DNA of 64,000 nucleotides from an uncultured Clostridia bacterium (GCA_947625785.1 CANQPS010000012.1:28033-92032), one strand, 5' to 3'; positions 36,601 to 46,187 are shown, counted from the first letter of the stretch. Notes: generated from the letters alone by a model not told the origin. A program made the numbers and translations.

Positions 36601-37146
36601 AAAAACAAGAAAGTAGTAAGAACATTAACAGCAATGGCACTTATAGCAACAATGGCTGCACCGATGACCGCTTTTGCGGCTATTACCCCGGGCGATAAGT
36701 CAACGGTAAGTGGTGCAGAAGTATCGAACGAACAAACAGGCGAAACAACTGTTAAATTTGAGGCGGAGGCAATGTATGTTGTCACCATTCCTGCAACCAT
36801 CGATCTTAAAGAAGTGGACAGCACTGCGATTTACTCGGGCAGCGGTTCGATTACTGCCAACCGTGTACATCTTAACGAGGGCAAAAAACTTCAAGTAACA
36901 TTAAAAAGTGATAGTAATTTTGAGCTTACAGCTGGCGGAAATACTCTGACTTATACAGCGGCAAAAGATGATGGTTTTACCCAAACAATCGCAAACGAAG
37001 GTGTTGTAGGTTATTTTGAAGCTAATGCCGGTACTATGGCAGATGATGCTTCGCTCCCGATATACTTCAAGACAACAGATGAATTGACATTTGCCGGTAA
37101 TTATTCCGATACGGTAACATTCTCGTTCAAAGAAGTTGATATCTGA
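36601..37146 (+). CDS. Secreted single beta-module protein
   Basis: ATG 36601 follows GAAAGGAG; the reading from 36571 is rejected. The 181-residue product has a clear signal peptide cleaved after AFA (residue about 26). Next comes one beta module with the same landmarks as the C-termini of the two preceding proteins: VVTIPATIDLKEVD near the start and FAGNYSDTVTFSFKEV at the end. It looks like a stand-alone subunit, possibly a pilus-like or S-layer-associated building block. This use is not shown by sequence. Confidence 0.65.
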   Translation, partial: KNKKVVRTLTAMALIATMAAPMTAFAAITPGDKSTVSGAEVSNEQTGETTVKFEAEAMYVVTIPATIDLKEVDSTAIYSGSGSITANRVHLNEGKKLQVTLKSDSNFELTAGGNTLTYTAAKDDGFTQTIANEGVVGYFEANAGTMADDASLPIYFKTTDELTFAGNYSDTVTFSFKEVDI

Positions 37147-37183
37147 GAATTATCACGGATAAAAAGATATGGAGGTGATGTAA

Positions 37184-37642
37184 ATGAAGAAGGCAGCAGC
37201 CGTAATATTAGCTTCAATCATCACAAGCCTGGCGGTTACATCTGTCACCGTCCACGCCGAAGATAGAAGTACGCTTATAACAACAACAATTTCGCCTACT
37301 TTTACAGTTACAGTTCCGTTGAGCGTAAAGGTTCCGTTTAATTCAATTTCCACAGATTTCGGAACTGTGAGCCTTGATGCGGCACGTCTCGAGTCCGACA
37401 AATGCGTTGTTGTTACACTTGAAACTGACAATACTCTTGATAATAAGTCAAATCCTGACGAAACTATACCGTACAGTATTCATAATAAGAGTGACGACAG
37501 TGTTTTCGTTTCGGGAACCTACATTTCCGCTGGAGAAAAAAGCGATCTGTCAATCAATATTAAACAGGATGACTGGAATAGTGCTTATGCCGGGGATTAT
37601 GAGGATACCGTAACATTTCATATCCAATACACCGATAAATAA
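37184..37642 (+). CDS. Secreted single beta-module protein
   Basis: A 152-residue protein with GGAGGTG before its ATG. Signal peptide of about 24 residues (ending VTVHAED). The module shows TFTVTVPLSVKVPF early and YAGDYEDTVTFHIQY at the end, the same pattern as the neighbours. There are no repeats or anchor. It forms, with genes on both sides, a run of four proteins carrying variants of one extracellular module. Confidence 0.62.
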   Translation: MKKAAAVILASIITSLAVTSVTVHAEDRSTLITTTISPTFTVTVPLSVKVPFNSISTDFGTVSLDAARLESDKCVVVTLETDNTLDNKSNPDETIPYSIHNKSDDSVFVSGTYISAGEKSDLSINIKQDDWNSAYAGDYEDTVTFHIQYTDK

Positions 37643-37654
37643 GGGGGTATCGGT

Positions 37655-38641
37655 ATGAAGAAAATAGTATGTTTTCTTTTTTCGCTGTGTCTGTTATCCT
37701 TTTCTGTGCCGGCAGTTTATGCTGAGGAGCAGTCGTCGTATTCCTATGATGACGCCACAAAAATTTCTGTAACTGTTCCCGAATATCATTCTGTTACGGG
37801 TGAATTGCCTGACGGCGTGGTACTATATATGGACGGAAACGCTGTTAATGCAACAAATGTGAAACGGCTTTCGAGCCATACCTTCACCATCGGAAATACG
37901 GATGGAAATAACAGAAAAATTGATAAGGTATATGTCAACGGCGAAGATGTGACAGAAGAAATTATGGGCGAAGGATATAACGTTCCGTCTGTTTACAGAG
38001 ATCTGTTTTTTACAGTAACACTTGGTGATGAAATATTACCGGGAAATCTTGAGTTCAGCTCTGAAATAGGGAAAAATGCCCCGACAGTTAAGCTTACACC
38101 CGAAGATATCCAAGCTATCGAAGATGCCGTACTTACAGATGAGGATGAGGAATCCGTAAAAAACGGTTCGCAAATAAACATAATGCTTTCAGTAACTGAT
38201 GTGGGTAATAGTATCACCGACAGAGAAAAGTCGCTTATTAATGCCTTTATTTCCGGTAAATTCACACCGGGTGAGTATCTCAATATAGAAATACTTAAAA
38301 CAACAGACAATGTTGAAACCTATGTGACACAGCTTTCAAACGAAATAAAGCTGACATTAACAATTCCGGAATATCTGAGAGCCGAAAACAGAACTTTTGC
38401 TATGGTTCGTTTACACAACGGAGAAACCACATTGCTTGAGGATCTCGATAATTCTGCGGATACTATCACATTCAGTTCTGATAAATTTTCGGTATATGTA
38501 ATAGTTTATGCAGATCAAAACAGTAACAATCCGACAGATACCACAAATACGGGAGATACAACACCTATTGCATTATTGGTATTGTTTTTAACCGTCTCTG
38601 CAACTACATTGTGTCTGTTTGGAAAGAAAAAAGAAAATTAA
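37655..38641 (+). CDS. Cell-wall-anchored protein with variant sorting signal
   Basis: A 328-residue protein. Signal peptide of 23 residues (ending VYA). A first strand-rich part (KISVTVPEYHSVTGELPDG) resembles the shared module, and a second domain follows (residues about 145-285). The C-terminus has TNTGDTTP, a hydrophobic helix (IALLVLFLTVSATTLCLFG) and KKKEN. This is the architecture of a sortase substrate with a xNTGD motif in place of LPxTG, as in many clostridial proteins with P-x-TGD signals. It is the last gene before a terminator and could anchor the other secreted modules to the wall. Confidence 0.68.
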   Translation: MKKIVCFLFSLCLLSFSVPAVYAEEQSSYSYDDATKISVTVPEYHSVTGELPDGVVLYMDGNAVNATNVKRLSSHTFTIGNTDGNNRKIDKVYVNGEDVTEEIMGEGYNVPSVYRDLFFTVTLGDEILPGNLEFSSEIGKNAPTVKLTPEDIQAIEDAVLTDEDEESVKNGSQINIMLSVTDVGNSITDREKSLINAFISGKFTPGEYLNIEILKTTDNVETYVTQLSNEIKLTLTIPEYLRAENRTFAMVRLHNGETTLLEDLDNSADTITFSSDKFSVYVIVYADQNSNNPTDTTNTGDTTPIALLVLFLTVSATTLCLFGKKKEN

Positions 38642-38650
38642 ATATCTTAT

Positions 38651-38690
38651 GGGTTGTCACACTAAGTTAGTATGACAGCCCAAAAATTTT
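38651..38690 (+). terminator. Terminator of the surface-protein operon
   Basis: GGGTTGTCACACT (38651-38663) pairs with AGTATGACAGCCC (38669-38681) with one mismatch and one G-T pair, followed by AAAAATTTTGTT. It lies 10 bases after the sorting-signal gene. Confidence 0.75.
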
Positions 38691-38779
38691 GTTCTGATAT
38701 TATTTCGTATATGAAAATCCGGTAGAATTGTAATCCTACAAATCCTACATTTCTACCCTGTAACGGATTAAAAAAACAG

Positions 38780-38808
38780 TTGACAAAAAGTTTTTAAAGT
38801 GATAGAAT
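38780..38808 (+). promoter_or_regulatory. Promoter of the trp T-box leader
   Basis: TTGACA (38780-38785), a 17-base spacer and TAGAAT (38803-38808). The T-box leader begins just downstream. Confidence 0.8.
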
Positions 38809-38815
38809 TATATCT

Positions 38816-39121
38816 AAATTATATATTTATTAAACCTATGAACAAGAGTAGTATGTTAGAACAAAATCATATTAAGAGAATTGCCGGTTGGTGGGAGTGC
38901 AGTTTTGATTTGCTGACAGAATGGACTTGCGAGGGCTGACTGAACAAATTTATTATGGATTTAAGTAGGTTGTGACGGAAATCCTTACCGTTATCTTGAA
39001 GGACATATATGTTTGTATATGGTTAAGAGTGGACTTTGTTCTACGGAATAATGTCAATTTGGGTGGTACCGCAGAGATTTAACAGTCTTTGTCCCTTGAT
39101 ACAGGGGCAAAGACTTTTTTA
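38816..39121 (+). promoter_or_regulatory. T-box riboswitch, tryptophan-specific
   Basis: The leader has the T-box landmarks in order: a stem I region starting near 38836 (AAGAGTAGTATG), the AG-type bulge and GGTTGGTG segment, and specifier codon TGG (38932-38934) in the context GAATGGAC. The conserved T-box TGGGTGGTACCGCAG (39060-39074) and a terminator (AGTCTTTGTCCC 39084-39095 with GGGGCAAAGACT 39104-39115, then TTTTTT) close it. Uncharged tRNA-Trp would pair with TGG and the T-box and prevent termination. The gene downstream is trpE, which agrees with the specifier. Confidence 0.93.
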
Positions 39122-39148
39122 TTTTTATTTTATGAGGTGATTAGAAAA

Positions 39149-40621
39149 ATGTCAGTTCAGAATATAAAACCAAGCTATGACGAAATAAAATTATTAAAAG
39201 GTGATTATAAGGTAGTACCAATTTGTAAGGAAATTTATGCCGATATTATAACACCTATAAGCCTGCTCAGAAAAATTTCAAAGTACAGTGAAAATTACTA
39301 TCTTCTCGAAAGCGTTGAGGGTGAAAGACAATGGGGAAGATATTCATTTTTAGGTATTAATCCTATAATAAAAGTATCGTGCAAAGACGGCACTGTATTT
39401 ATTAAGGATAACAATGGTATTACAGCAATAAAAACAGATGAACCCATAGATAAACTCATAGAGATTTTATTACAGTATAAGACACCAAAATTTGATTATA
39501 TGCCGTCATTTACAGGGGGATTTGTAGGATACTTTGCGTATGAAATGCTCGGATATGCAGAACCTACTCTGAAATTAAAGAAAAGTGATGTAAATGATTA
39601 TGATTTAATGCTCTTCGATAAAGTAATAGCCTATGACCATTTAAAACAAAAAATTGTCATAATAGTAAATATGAAACTCTCGGAAGGTCAAAAAGGTTAT
39701 GACGATGCAGTAAATGAAATCAACAGATTATTAGGAATTATAACACAGGATTTTGATTTGCCTAAATTTACAGCAGAAGAAGCACCTGAATTTAAATGTA
39801 ATCTTACGGTCAATCAATATTGTGATATGGTTGAGAAAACCATTGAATATATCAGAAACGGAGATATATTTCAGGGAGTTATTTCAAGAAGGTTTGAGGC
39901 AGATTATAATTCAAGTCTTATAAATGCGTACAGAGTTCTGAGAACTACCAACCCATCACCATATATGTACTTTATAAAAAATGATGACTTGGAAATCGCA
40001 GGAACTTCCCCCGAAACACTCGTTAAACTTGAAAACGGAATACTTTCAACTTTTCCTGTTGCCGGAACTCGCCCGAGAGGCACTACAAAGGAAATTGATG
40101 AACAACTTGAAAAGGAATTACTTGCTGACCAAAAAGAACTTGCCGAACACAATATGCTTGTTGACCTTGCGAGAAATGATATAGGTAAAATATCAAAATT
40201 CAATTCGGTTTATGTATCTGATTATATGGTTATACATCGTTATTCAAAAGTTATGCATATAGCGTCGGTTGTAAAAGGTGAGATTAAGGACGAAAATACT
40301 GTTGCTGATGCTGTTAAATCAATTTTACCGGCGGGAACTTTAAGTGGAGCTCCTAAGATTAGAGCCTGCGAAATTATAGACGAACTTGAACCTAATGCAA
40401 GAGGTGTCTACGGTGGTGCAATAGGATATTTAGATTTTTCGGGTAATATGGATATTTGTATCGCCATAAGAACGGCTGTAAAAAAAGGGAATAAGGTTTA
40501 TGTACAGGCTGGTGCGGGAGTAGTTGCCGACAGTATTCCAATAAATGAGTATAACGAATGTGGCAATAAAGCTGCTGCCGTATTAAATGCAATTAAGAAT
40601 GCAAGTGAGGTGAATGATTAA
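39149..40621 (+). CDS. trpE: Anthranilate synthase component I
   Basis: A 490-residue enzyme making anthranilate from chorismate with the ammonia supplied by TrpG. Start at ATG 39149 with TGAGGTG upstream; the longer reading from 39089 begins inside the leader terminator. The N-terminal LLESVEGERQWGRYSFLG contains the LLES tryptophan-binding motif, so feedback inhibition is likely. The chorismate-binding domain shows TSPETLVKLENG, PVAGTRPRGTT, DLARNDIGK, SGAPKIRACEII and QAGAGVVADS. First gene of the trp operon; its stop overlaps the trpG start by one base. Confidence 0.97.
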   Translation: MSVQNIKPSYDEIKLLKGDYKVVPICKEIYADIITPISLLRKISKYSENYYLLESVEGERQWGRYSFLGINPIIKVSCKDGTVFIKDNNGITAIKTDEPIDKLIEILLQYKTPKFDYMPSFTGGFVGYFAYEMLGYAEPTLKLKKSDVNDYDLMLFDKVIAYDHLKQKIVIIVNMKLSEGQKGYDDAVNEINRLLGIITQDFDLPKFTAEEAPEFKCNLTVNQYCDMVEKTIEYIRNGDIFQGVISRRFEADYNSSLINAYRVLRTTNPSPYMYFIKNDDLEIAGTSPETLVKLENGILSTFPVAGTRPRGTTKEIDEQLEKELLADQKELAEHNMLVDLARNDIGKISKFNSVYVSDYMVIHRYSKVMHIASVVKGEIKDENTVADAVKSILPAGTLSGAPKIRACEIIDELEPNARGVYGGAIGYLDFSGNMDICIAIRTAVKKGNKVYVQAGAGVVADSIPINEYNECGNKAAAVLNAIKNASEVND

Positions 40622-41187
40622 TGATACTGTTAATAGATAATTATGATAGTTTTTCTTATAATCTATATCAGCTTATAGGGAAATTTAACTCTGATATAAC
40701 AGTCGTCAGAAATGATGCTATTACCATTGATGAAATAAGAAAATTAAATCCATCACATATAATATTATCACCCGGTCCGGGATTTCCGATAGACGCAGGA
40801 ATATGCGAAAAAGTTGTAAGAGAATTAAAAAGTGAATTTACGATAATGGGGGTATGTCTTGGTCATCAGGCAATATGCGAGGTATTTGGTGCAAAGATTA
40901 CTCACGCTGTCGAGCTTGTACACGGTAAGCAAAGTATAATAAATATTGATACCGCTGTACCTATATTCAAAGGGCTTGATTCACAGATAAAAGTAGCAAG
41001 ATATCATTCGCTTATAGCAGAAAAAAGCACATTACCTGATTGCTTGCAGATTATTGGCGAAGATGATAAGGGTGAAATAATGGCGGTTAAACATAAAGCA
41101 TATAATGTCTATGGACTGCAATTTCACCCGGAGTCTATTCTTACACCTTGTGGTGATATAATTATTCAAAACTTTTTATCATTGTAA
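40621..41187 (+). CDS. trpG: Anthranilate synthase component II (glutamine amidotransferase)
   Basis: A 188-residue class I glutamine amidotransferase. DNYDSFSYNLYQ opens the protein, the catalytic Cys is in MGVCLGHQAIC, and His/Glu are in LQFHPES. It supplies ammonia to TrpE. The PabA role in folate synthesis could be shared, but gene order supports TrpG. It starts at ATG in TAATG overlap with trpE and is stand-alone, not fused to TrpD. Confidence 0.96.
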   Translation: MILLIDNYDSFSYNLYQLIGKFNSDITVVRNDAITIDEIRKLNPSHIILSPGPGFPIDAGICEKVVRELKSEFTIMGVCLGHQAICEVFGAKITHAVELVHGKQSIINIDTAVPIFKGLDSQIKVARYHSLIAEKSTLPDCLQIIGEDDKGEIMAVKHKAYNVYGLQFHPESILTPCGDIIIQNFLSL

Positions 41188-41207
41188 TTTTTTGGAGGTT
41201 GATTTTT

Positions 41208-42224
41208 ATGATTAAGGAAGCTATACATTCTCTTGTAATGGGACAAAATCTTGACTATGATGTGGCAAAACAAGTTATGACGGAAATAATGAGCGGTAAT
41301 GCTACGAATGCTCAGATTTCAGCGTTTATTACGGCTTTGAGAATAAAGGGCGAAACTGTTGACGAAATAACAGCTTGTGCTATGGGTATGAGAGAATTTG
41401 CCAAGATGATTAATCCCGAATATGATGTACTTGAAATTGTTGGTACAGGCGGCGATGAAGTCGGAACATTTAATATTTCTACAACAAGTGCATTTGTAAT
41501 AGCTGCTGCCGGTGTCAAGGTTGCTAAACACGGCAACAGAAGCGTATCAAGCAAAAGCGGTGCTGCTGATGTTCTCGAAAAATTAGGAGCTAATATCAAA
41601 ATTACACCGGAGCAATGTTTAGAAGTGCTTAATAAATGTGGTTTTTGCTTTATGTTTGCACAAACGCACCACGCATCTATGAAGTATGCCGGCCCTGTAA
41701 GAAAAGAAATTGGTATAAGAACAGTATTTAATATTTTAGGGCCTCTGACAAATCCCGCAAATGCTAAATATCAACTTTTAGGTGTTTATTCAGATGATTT
41801 GGTAGAACCTCTCGCAAATGTATTATTGAGATTGGGACTGAAAAGAGGTATTGCTGTTTGCGGTGCGTCAAAAATTGACGAAATTACAACAACAGGTACT
41901 AATCGCATAGCCGAGATTAAAGACGGTAAAATTATAACATATACTCTTGACCCTGTGGAATACGGATTTAATAGAAGTGAATTATCCGAACTTATCGGCG
42001 GTACTCCGGAAGATAATGCGAATATTACAAAAAGTATATTGAGCGGTCAAAAAGGAGCAAAGCGTGATGTTGTAGTTCTTAATTCAGCAGTGGCATTATA
42101 TATAGCTCTTGAAGATAAGTCTTTAAAAGAATGTATTTCTCTTGCCGAAGAACTTATCGACAGCGGAAAAGCATTAGCAAAACTTAATGAATATATTGCT
42201 TTAACAAACAGCTTTCAGAATTAA
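41208..42224 (+). CDS. trpD: Anthranilate phosphoribosyltransferase
   Basis: A 338-residue enzyme joining anthranilate to PRPP. The start at 41208 has GGAGG at 41194-41198. The phosphate-binding loop GTGGDEVGTFNIST, KHGNRSVSSKSGAADVLE, and FNILGPLTNPA are typical TrpD blocks. Full length for the family, with normal intergenic spacing to trpC (43 bases). Confidence 0.97.
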   Translation: MIKEAIHSLVMGQNLDYDVAKQVMTEIMSGNATNAQISAFITALRIKGETVDEITACAMGMREFAKMINPEYDVLEIVGTGGDEVGTFNISTTSAFVIAAAGVKVAKHGNRSVSSKSGAADVLEKLGANIKITPEQCLEVLNKCGFCFMFAQTHHASMKYAGPVRKEIGIRTVFNILGPLTNPANAKYQLLGVYSDDLVEPLANVLLRLGLKRGIAVCGASKIDEITTTGTNRIAEIKDGKIITYTLDPVEYGFNRSELSELIGGTPEDNANITKSILSGQKGAKRDVVVLNSAVALYIALEDKSLKECISLAEELIDSGKALAKLNEYIALTNSFQN

Positions 42225-42267
42225 ATATTTCTATTTATAATATTTTTAGTTAGGAAGTGCAAATAAT

Positions 42268-43053
42268 ATGATATTAGATACTTTGGCTGATGCAACACGC
42301 ATAAGAGTTGAAAAGCATAAACAAAATATTTCTCCTAATGATATAAAAGCAAAGGCTCTGTCTATTCCAACGGGGGATTTTAGATTTGAAAAGGCTTTGA
42401 AAAAAGATGACATAGCATTTATATGTGAAGTGAAAAAAGCATCACCATCAAAAGGGTTGATTGCGGCTGACTTTCCGTATATTGATATTGCAAAGGATTA
42501 TGAAAAGGCGGGAGCGGCGGCTATTTCTGTTTTGACCGAAACAGATTATTTTCTTGGTGATGATAAATATTTAAGCGAGATAAGCCAGCTGGTTCATATT
42601 CCGACTTTAAGAAAAGATTTTACTATTGACGAATATCAAATATATGAGGCAAAATTCCTTGGAGCGTCTGCTGTATTATTAATATGTTCATTACTTGATA
42701 CGGAAACCATAAAAAATTATATTAATATATGTGATATGCTCGGTATATCTGCACTTGTAGAGGCTCACAACGAAAACGAAATTAAATCTGCACTTATGGC
42801 AGGGGCAAGAATTATCGGTGTTAATAACAGAAATCTTAAAACATTTGATGTTGATATAAATAACTGTAAAAAGCTCAGAGAATTAGTCCCAAATGAAATA
42901 ATTTTTGTCGCCGAAAGCGGAATTAAAACGGCTGATGATATTAATATCCTTAGAAATGCAAATGTTAATGCTGTTCTTATCGGCGAAACTCTTATGAGAA
43001 GCACTGACAAAAAAACCGAACTTGATAAGTTAAGAGGCATTAAATATGAGTAA
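42268..43053 (+). CDS. trpC: Indole-3-glycerol phosphate synthase
   Basis: A 261-residue TIM-barrel enzyme. Catalytic Lys is in FICEVKKASPSKGLIA, followed by FxxLRKDF-type PTLRKDFTIDEYQIYEA, GVNNRNLKTFDVD and AESGIKTADD. Its stop overlaps the trpF start in the 8-base ATGAGTAA. A stand-alone gene, not fused to trpF as in enterobacteria. Confidence 0.97.
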   Translation: MILDTLADATRIRVEKHKQNISPNDIKAKALSIPTGDFRFEKALKKDDIAFICEVKKASPSKGLIAADFPYIDIAKDYEKAGAAAISVLTETDYFLGDDKYLSEISQLVHIPTLRKDFTIDEYQIYEAKFLGASAVLLICSLLDTETIKNYINICDMLGISALVEAHNENEIKSALMAGARIIGVNNRNLKTFDVDINNCKKLRELVPNEIIFVAESGIKTADDINILRNANVNAVLIGETLMRSTDKKTELDKLRGIKYE

Positions 43054-43669
43054 AATTAAACTTTGCGGTCTGAAAAGACCTGAAGATATTGAAGCTGTTA
43101 ATATTGCCGGACCTGATTATATAGGTTTTGTATTCGCAAATACAAGAAGAATGGTGACAAGGGAACAGGCAATTAATCTGAAAAGAATGCTTGATAAAAA
43201 TATTAAAGCTGTCGGAGTTTTTGTAAATGAAAATATAAATTTTGTATCAGAACTCGCCAATGAACATACAATAGATGTTATTCAGTTACATGGTGACGAA
43301 GATAATTCATATATAAGTGAATTAAGGTCATTGACAGCAGTCCCGATTATAAAGGCGGTCAGAGTTAAATCTCGTGATGATATTATAAATGCACAAAATA
43401 CAGATGCACAGTATTTATTGCTTGATGCTTATCACCCCCAGCAATATGGCGGTACGGGAGAGAGTTTTAATCATAGTTTTATACCCGAAAACATTAAACC
43501 ATATTTTTTAGCAGGTGGTATTAACGCTGATAATATTTGTAATGTTATAAAGAATTTTAATCCGTATTGCATTGATTTAAGCAGTGCGATAGAAACCAAT
43601 GGTTTAAAAGATAAAAATAAAATTTTAAAAATTGTTGAATTAGTAAGGAGTTGTTCCATAAATGAATAA
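43046..43669 (+). CDS. trpF: Phosphoribosylanthranilate isomerase
   Basis: A 207-residue TIM-barrel enzyme. The catalytic Cys is in [12 protein letters not shown]; the Asp region is near [18 protein letters not shown], and the phosphate-binding [10 protein letters not shown] lies near the end. It overlaps trpC and trpB by 8 bases on each side, giving translational coupling across three genes. The typical DSSSGVE motif is written as [13 protein letters not shown] here, a modest departure. Confidence 0.95.
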   Translation: MSKIKLCGLKRPEDIEAVNIAGPDYIGFVFANTRRMVTREQAINLKRMLDKNIKAVGVFVNENINFVSELANEHTIDVIQLHGDEDNSYISELRSLTAVPIIKAVRVKSRDDIINAQNTDAQYLLLDAYHPQQYGGTGESFNHSFIPENIKPYFLAGGINADNICNVIKNFNPYCIDLSSAIETNGLKDKNKILKIVELVRSCSINE

Positions 43670-44846
43670 GGGGAGATTTGGTATTCACGGTGGTCAATAT
43701 ATTCCGGAAACACTTATGAACGCTGTTATTGAACTTGAAGAAGCATATAATAAATATTCAAAAAATCCGGAATTTATCGCTGAATTTAATGATTTATTGG
43801 AAAAATATGCAGGCAGACCATCATTACTATATTATGCAGAAAAAATGACCGATGATTTGGGCGGAGCTAAAATATACCTTAAGAGAGAAGACTTAAATCA
43901 TACAGGTTCTCATAAGATTAATAATGTTCTTGGTCAGGTATTACTTGCCAAGAAAATGGGTAAAAAAAGAGTTATCGCTGAAACCGGTGCAGGTCAGCAC
44001 GGTGTCGCAACTGCTACGGTTGCAGCTCTTATGGGTATGGAATGTGAAATATTTATGGGGGAAGAAGATACCAAGCGTCAGGCACTTAATGTATTCAGAA
44101 TGGAATTATTAGGTGCGAAAGTCCACCCTGTTAAGAGCGGTACGGCAACTTTAAAAGATGCAGTAAGCGAAACTATGAGAGAATGGACTGCAAGAGTAGC
44201 CGATACACATTATGTTCTTGGTTCTGTAATGGGTCCCCACCCATTTCCAACGATAGTAAGGGATTTTCAGAGTGTTATAGGTAAAGAGGTAAAAAAACAA
44301 ATTCTCGAAACCGAGGGAAAATTACCTGATGCCGTTATTGCTTGTGTTGGCGGCGGAAGTAATGCAATTGGACTATTTTATGATTTTATTAACGATAAAG
44401 ATGTAAGGCTGATTGGGTGTGAGGCTGCCGGATTGGGAGTTGATAATCCCAAAAATGCTGCTACTATGGCAAATGGTAAATTAGGAATATTTCACGGTAT
44501 GAAGTCATACTTTTGCCAAGATGAATACGGACAAATAGCACCTGTTTATTCAATTTCTGCGGGACTTGACTATCCGGGAATTGGTCCGGAACACGCTTGG
44601 CTCAGTGATATCGGCAGAGCAGAATATGTTCCTATAACTGATAAAGAGGCTGTGCAGGCATTTAGCTATCTGTCAAAAACGGAAGGTATTATTCCGGCTA
44701 TTGAGAGTTCACACGCAGTTGCTTACGCTATGAAGCTTGCTCCTACTATGAGTAAGGATAATATTATAGTTATTAATATTTCCGGTCGTGGAGATAAAGA
44801 TGTTGCCGCAATAGCAAGATATATGGGGGTTGATATTTATGAGTAA
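43662..44846 (+). CDS. trpB: Tryptophan synthase beta subunit
   Basis: A 394-residue PLP enzyme making Trp from indole and serine. The PLP Lys is in [27 protein letters not shown] and [12 protein letters not shown] are the usual binding loops. Classical TrpB1-type length, consistent with the TrpA partner encoded next. Overlaps trpF and trpA by 8 bases. Confidence 0.98.
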   Translation: MNKGRFGIHGGQYIPETLMNAVIELEEAYNKYSKNPEFIAEFNDLLEKYAGRPSLLYYAEKMTDDLGGAKIYLKREDLNHTGSHKINNVLGQVLLAKKMGKKRVIAETGAGQHGVATATVAALMGMECEIFMGEEDTKRQALNVFRMELLGAKVHPVKSGTATLKDAVSETMREWTARVADTHYVLGSVMGPHPFPTIVRDFQSVIGKEVKKQILETEGKLPDAVIACVGGGSNAIGLFYDFINDKDVRLIGCEAAGLGVDNPKNAATMANGKLGIFHGMKSYFCQDEYGQIAPVYSISAGLDYPGIGPEHAWLSDIGRAEYVPITDKEAVQAFSYLSKTEGIIPAIESSHAVAYAMKLAPTMSKDNIIVINISGRGDKDVAAIARYMGVDIYE

Positions 44847-45612
44847 TATTAATAAAGTTTTTGCGAATGGTAAGGCATTTATACCGTTTATTACGGCAGG
44901 TGACCCTAATATTGATGTAACTGAAAAACTTATACTTGCTATGGAAAGAGCAGGTGCAGATTTGATTGAAATTGGTATTCCATTTTCCGATCCTGTGGCT
45001 GAGGGAGTTGTAATTCAAGATGCAAGTCTTAGAGCATTAAACGGAGGAGTTACCACCGATAAAATTTTTGATATGGTAAGAAATATCAGAAAAATAAGTA
45101 ATGTGCATCTTGCTTTTATGACATATATAAATCTCGTATTTACATATGGTACTCAAAAATTTTTGTCAACTTGCAAAGAATTGAATATAGATGCCTTAAT
45201 ATTACCGGATTTACCGTTTGAAGAAAAAGAAGAAGTTCTTGATGAATGTAAAAAAAATAATGTTTCTTTAATATCTCTTATTGCACCTACATCAAATGAA
45301 AGAATTTCTATGATAGCAAAAGAAGCAGAAGGTTTTGTATATTGTGTGTCGTCTATGGGTGTTACGGGAGTTCGTTCGGAAATAAAAACTGATGTTGGTG
45401 AAATGGTCAATCTTGTTAAGAAAACTAAGAATATCCCTTGTGCGATAGGTTTTGGCATTTCGACACCGGAGCAGGCAAAAAAAATGGCAGAGTATGCTGA
45501 TGGTGTAATAGTCGGAAGTGCGGTTGTAAAAATAGTGGAAAAGTATGGTGCTAACAGCGAAAAATATGTTTATGATTTTGTAAAGAGTATGAAGGACGCC
45601 ATTTCTAAATAA
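44839..45612 (+). CDS. trpA: Tryptophan synthase alpha subunit
   Basis: A 257-residue TIM-barrel enzyme that releases indole from indole-3-glycerol phosphate. The start at 44839 lies in ATGAGTAA overlapping the trpB stop; a TTG start at 44830 is rejected. Catalytic Glu is in [15 protein letters not shown], Asp in [10 protein letters not shown], and phosphate-binding [11 protein letters not shown] and VIVGSAVVK follow. Last gene of the operon; the inverted-repeat element downstream could act as its terminator. Confidence 0.97.
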   Translation: MSNINKVFANGKAFIPFITAGDPNIDVTEKLILAMERAGADLIEIGIPFSDPVAEGVVIQDASLRALNGGVTTDKIFDMVRNIRKISNVHLAFMTYINLVFTYGTQKFLSTCKELNIDALILPDLPFEEKEEVLDECKKNNVSLISLIAPTSNERISMIAKEAEGFVYCVSSMGVTGVRSEIKTDVGEMVNLVKKTKNIPCAIGFGISTPEQAKKMAEYADGVIVGSAVVKIVEKYGANSEKYVYDFVKSMKDAISK

Positions 45613-45640
45613 AAACTACTCTATATGGAATTTCTTATTA

Positions 45641-45828
45641 GCGGGGCTTTGCCCCACACCCCATAAAGGCTCCGCCCTTAACCTGCAAGCCTTTTGAAAA
45701 AGGCTTGACCGAAAACTTTTACTCTTAAAAAATTAAAAGTTTTTGAAAGTTTTAAGAGAACTTTTTTCAAAAAGTTCTCTTAACGGGTTAAGGGCAGAGC
45801 CTTTATGGGGTGTGGGGCAAAGCCCCGC
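45641..45828. repeat. Long inverted-repeat element, copy 1
   Basis: A 188-bp near-palindrome. The outer arms, about 45 bases (GCGGGGCTTTGCCCCACACC onward), are almost exact reverse complements. Inside are smaller hairpins: CAAGCCTTTTGAAAAAGGCTTG-type and one with AGAGAAC/GTTCTCT. Same orientation as copy 2. It lies between trpA and the tRNA promoter. No coding potential. A MITE-like or REP-like mobile repeat that may serve as a terminator. Confidence 0.85.
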
Positions 45829-45848
45829 CATACTTTTTATAAAAATAC

Positions 45849-45877
45849 TTGACAAACTTATATTTTTATGTTATATT
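45849..45877 (+). promoter_or_regulatory. Promoter of the tRNA pair
   Basis: TTGACA (45849-45854), a 17-base spacer and TATATT (45872-45877), 15 bases before the tRNA-Asp gene. Confidence 0.8.
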
Positions 45878-45892
45878 GATAGAGTAGTTTGT

Positions 45893-45966
45893 GGCCCGGT
45901 AGTTCAGCTGGTTAGAACGCTAGCCTGTCACGCTAGAGGTCGACGGTTCGAGCCCGTTCCGGGTCG
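45893..45966 (+). tRNA. tRNA-Asp (anticodon GTC)
   Basis: A 74-base cloverleaf. The acceptor stem GGCCCGG/CCGGGTC has one G-T pair, the D-arm is AGTTCAGCTGGTTAGAACG, the anticodon loop holds GTC in CCTGTCACG, and the T-arm is GACGGTTCGAGCCCGTT... with discriminator G. CCA is not encoded. Confidence 0.95.
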
Positions 45967-46021
45967 CTTTATTGATTTTGTAACATTTGTTGTTTACCCC
46001 CACGCAAGAGCGTGGGATTTT

Positions 46022-46094
<73 letters not shown>

Positions 46095-46101
46095 TATTAA
46101 A

Positions 46102-46146
46102 AGTCCCATCAACAAGCTGTTTCTTGTTGGTGGGACTATTTTTTAT
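46102..46146 (+). terminator. Terminator of the tRNA operon
   Basis: AGTCCCATCAACAAG (46102-46116) and CTTGTTGGTGGGACT (46123-46137) form a 15-bp stem with two G-T pairs, followed by ATTTTTT. Confidence 0.92.
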
Positions 46147-46187
46147 TGGGAAATATTTGAGTGAAGATACTTTTTAGCTTTAATTAA

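Noticed and set aside
39089..39148. Upstream extension of trpE
   Set aside because: The extension starts inside the T-box terminator stem. ATG 39149 has its own ribosome site and fits the family start.
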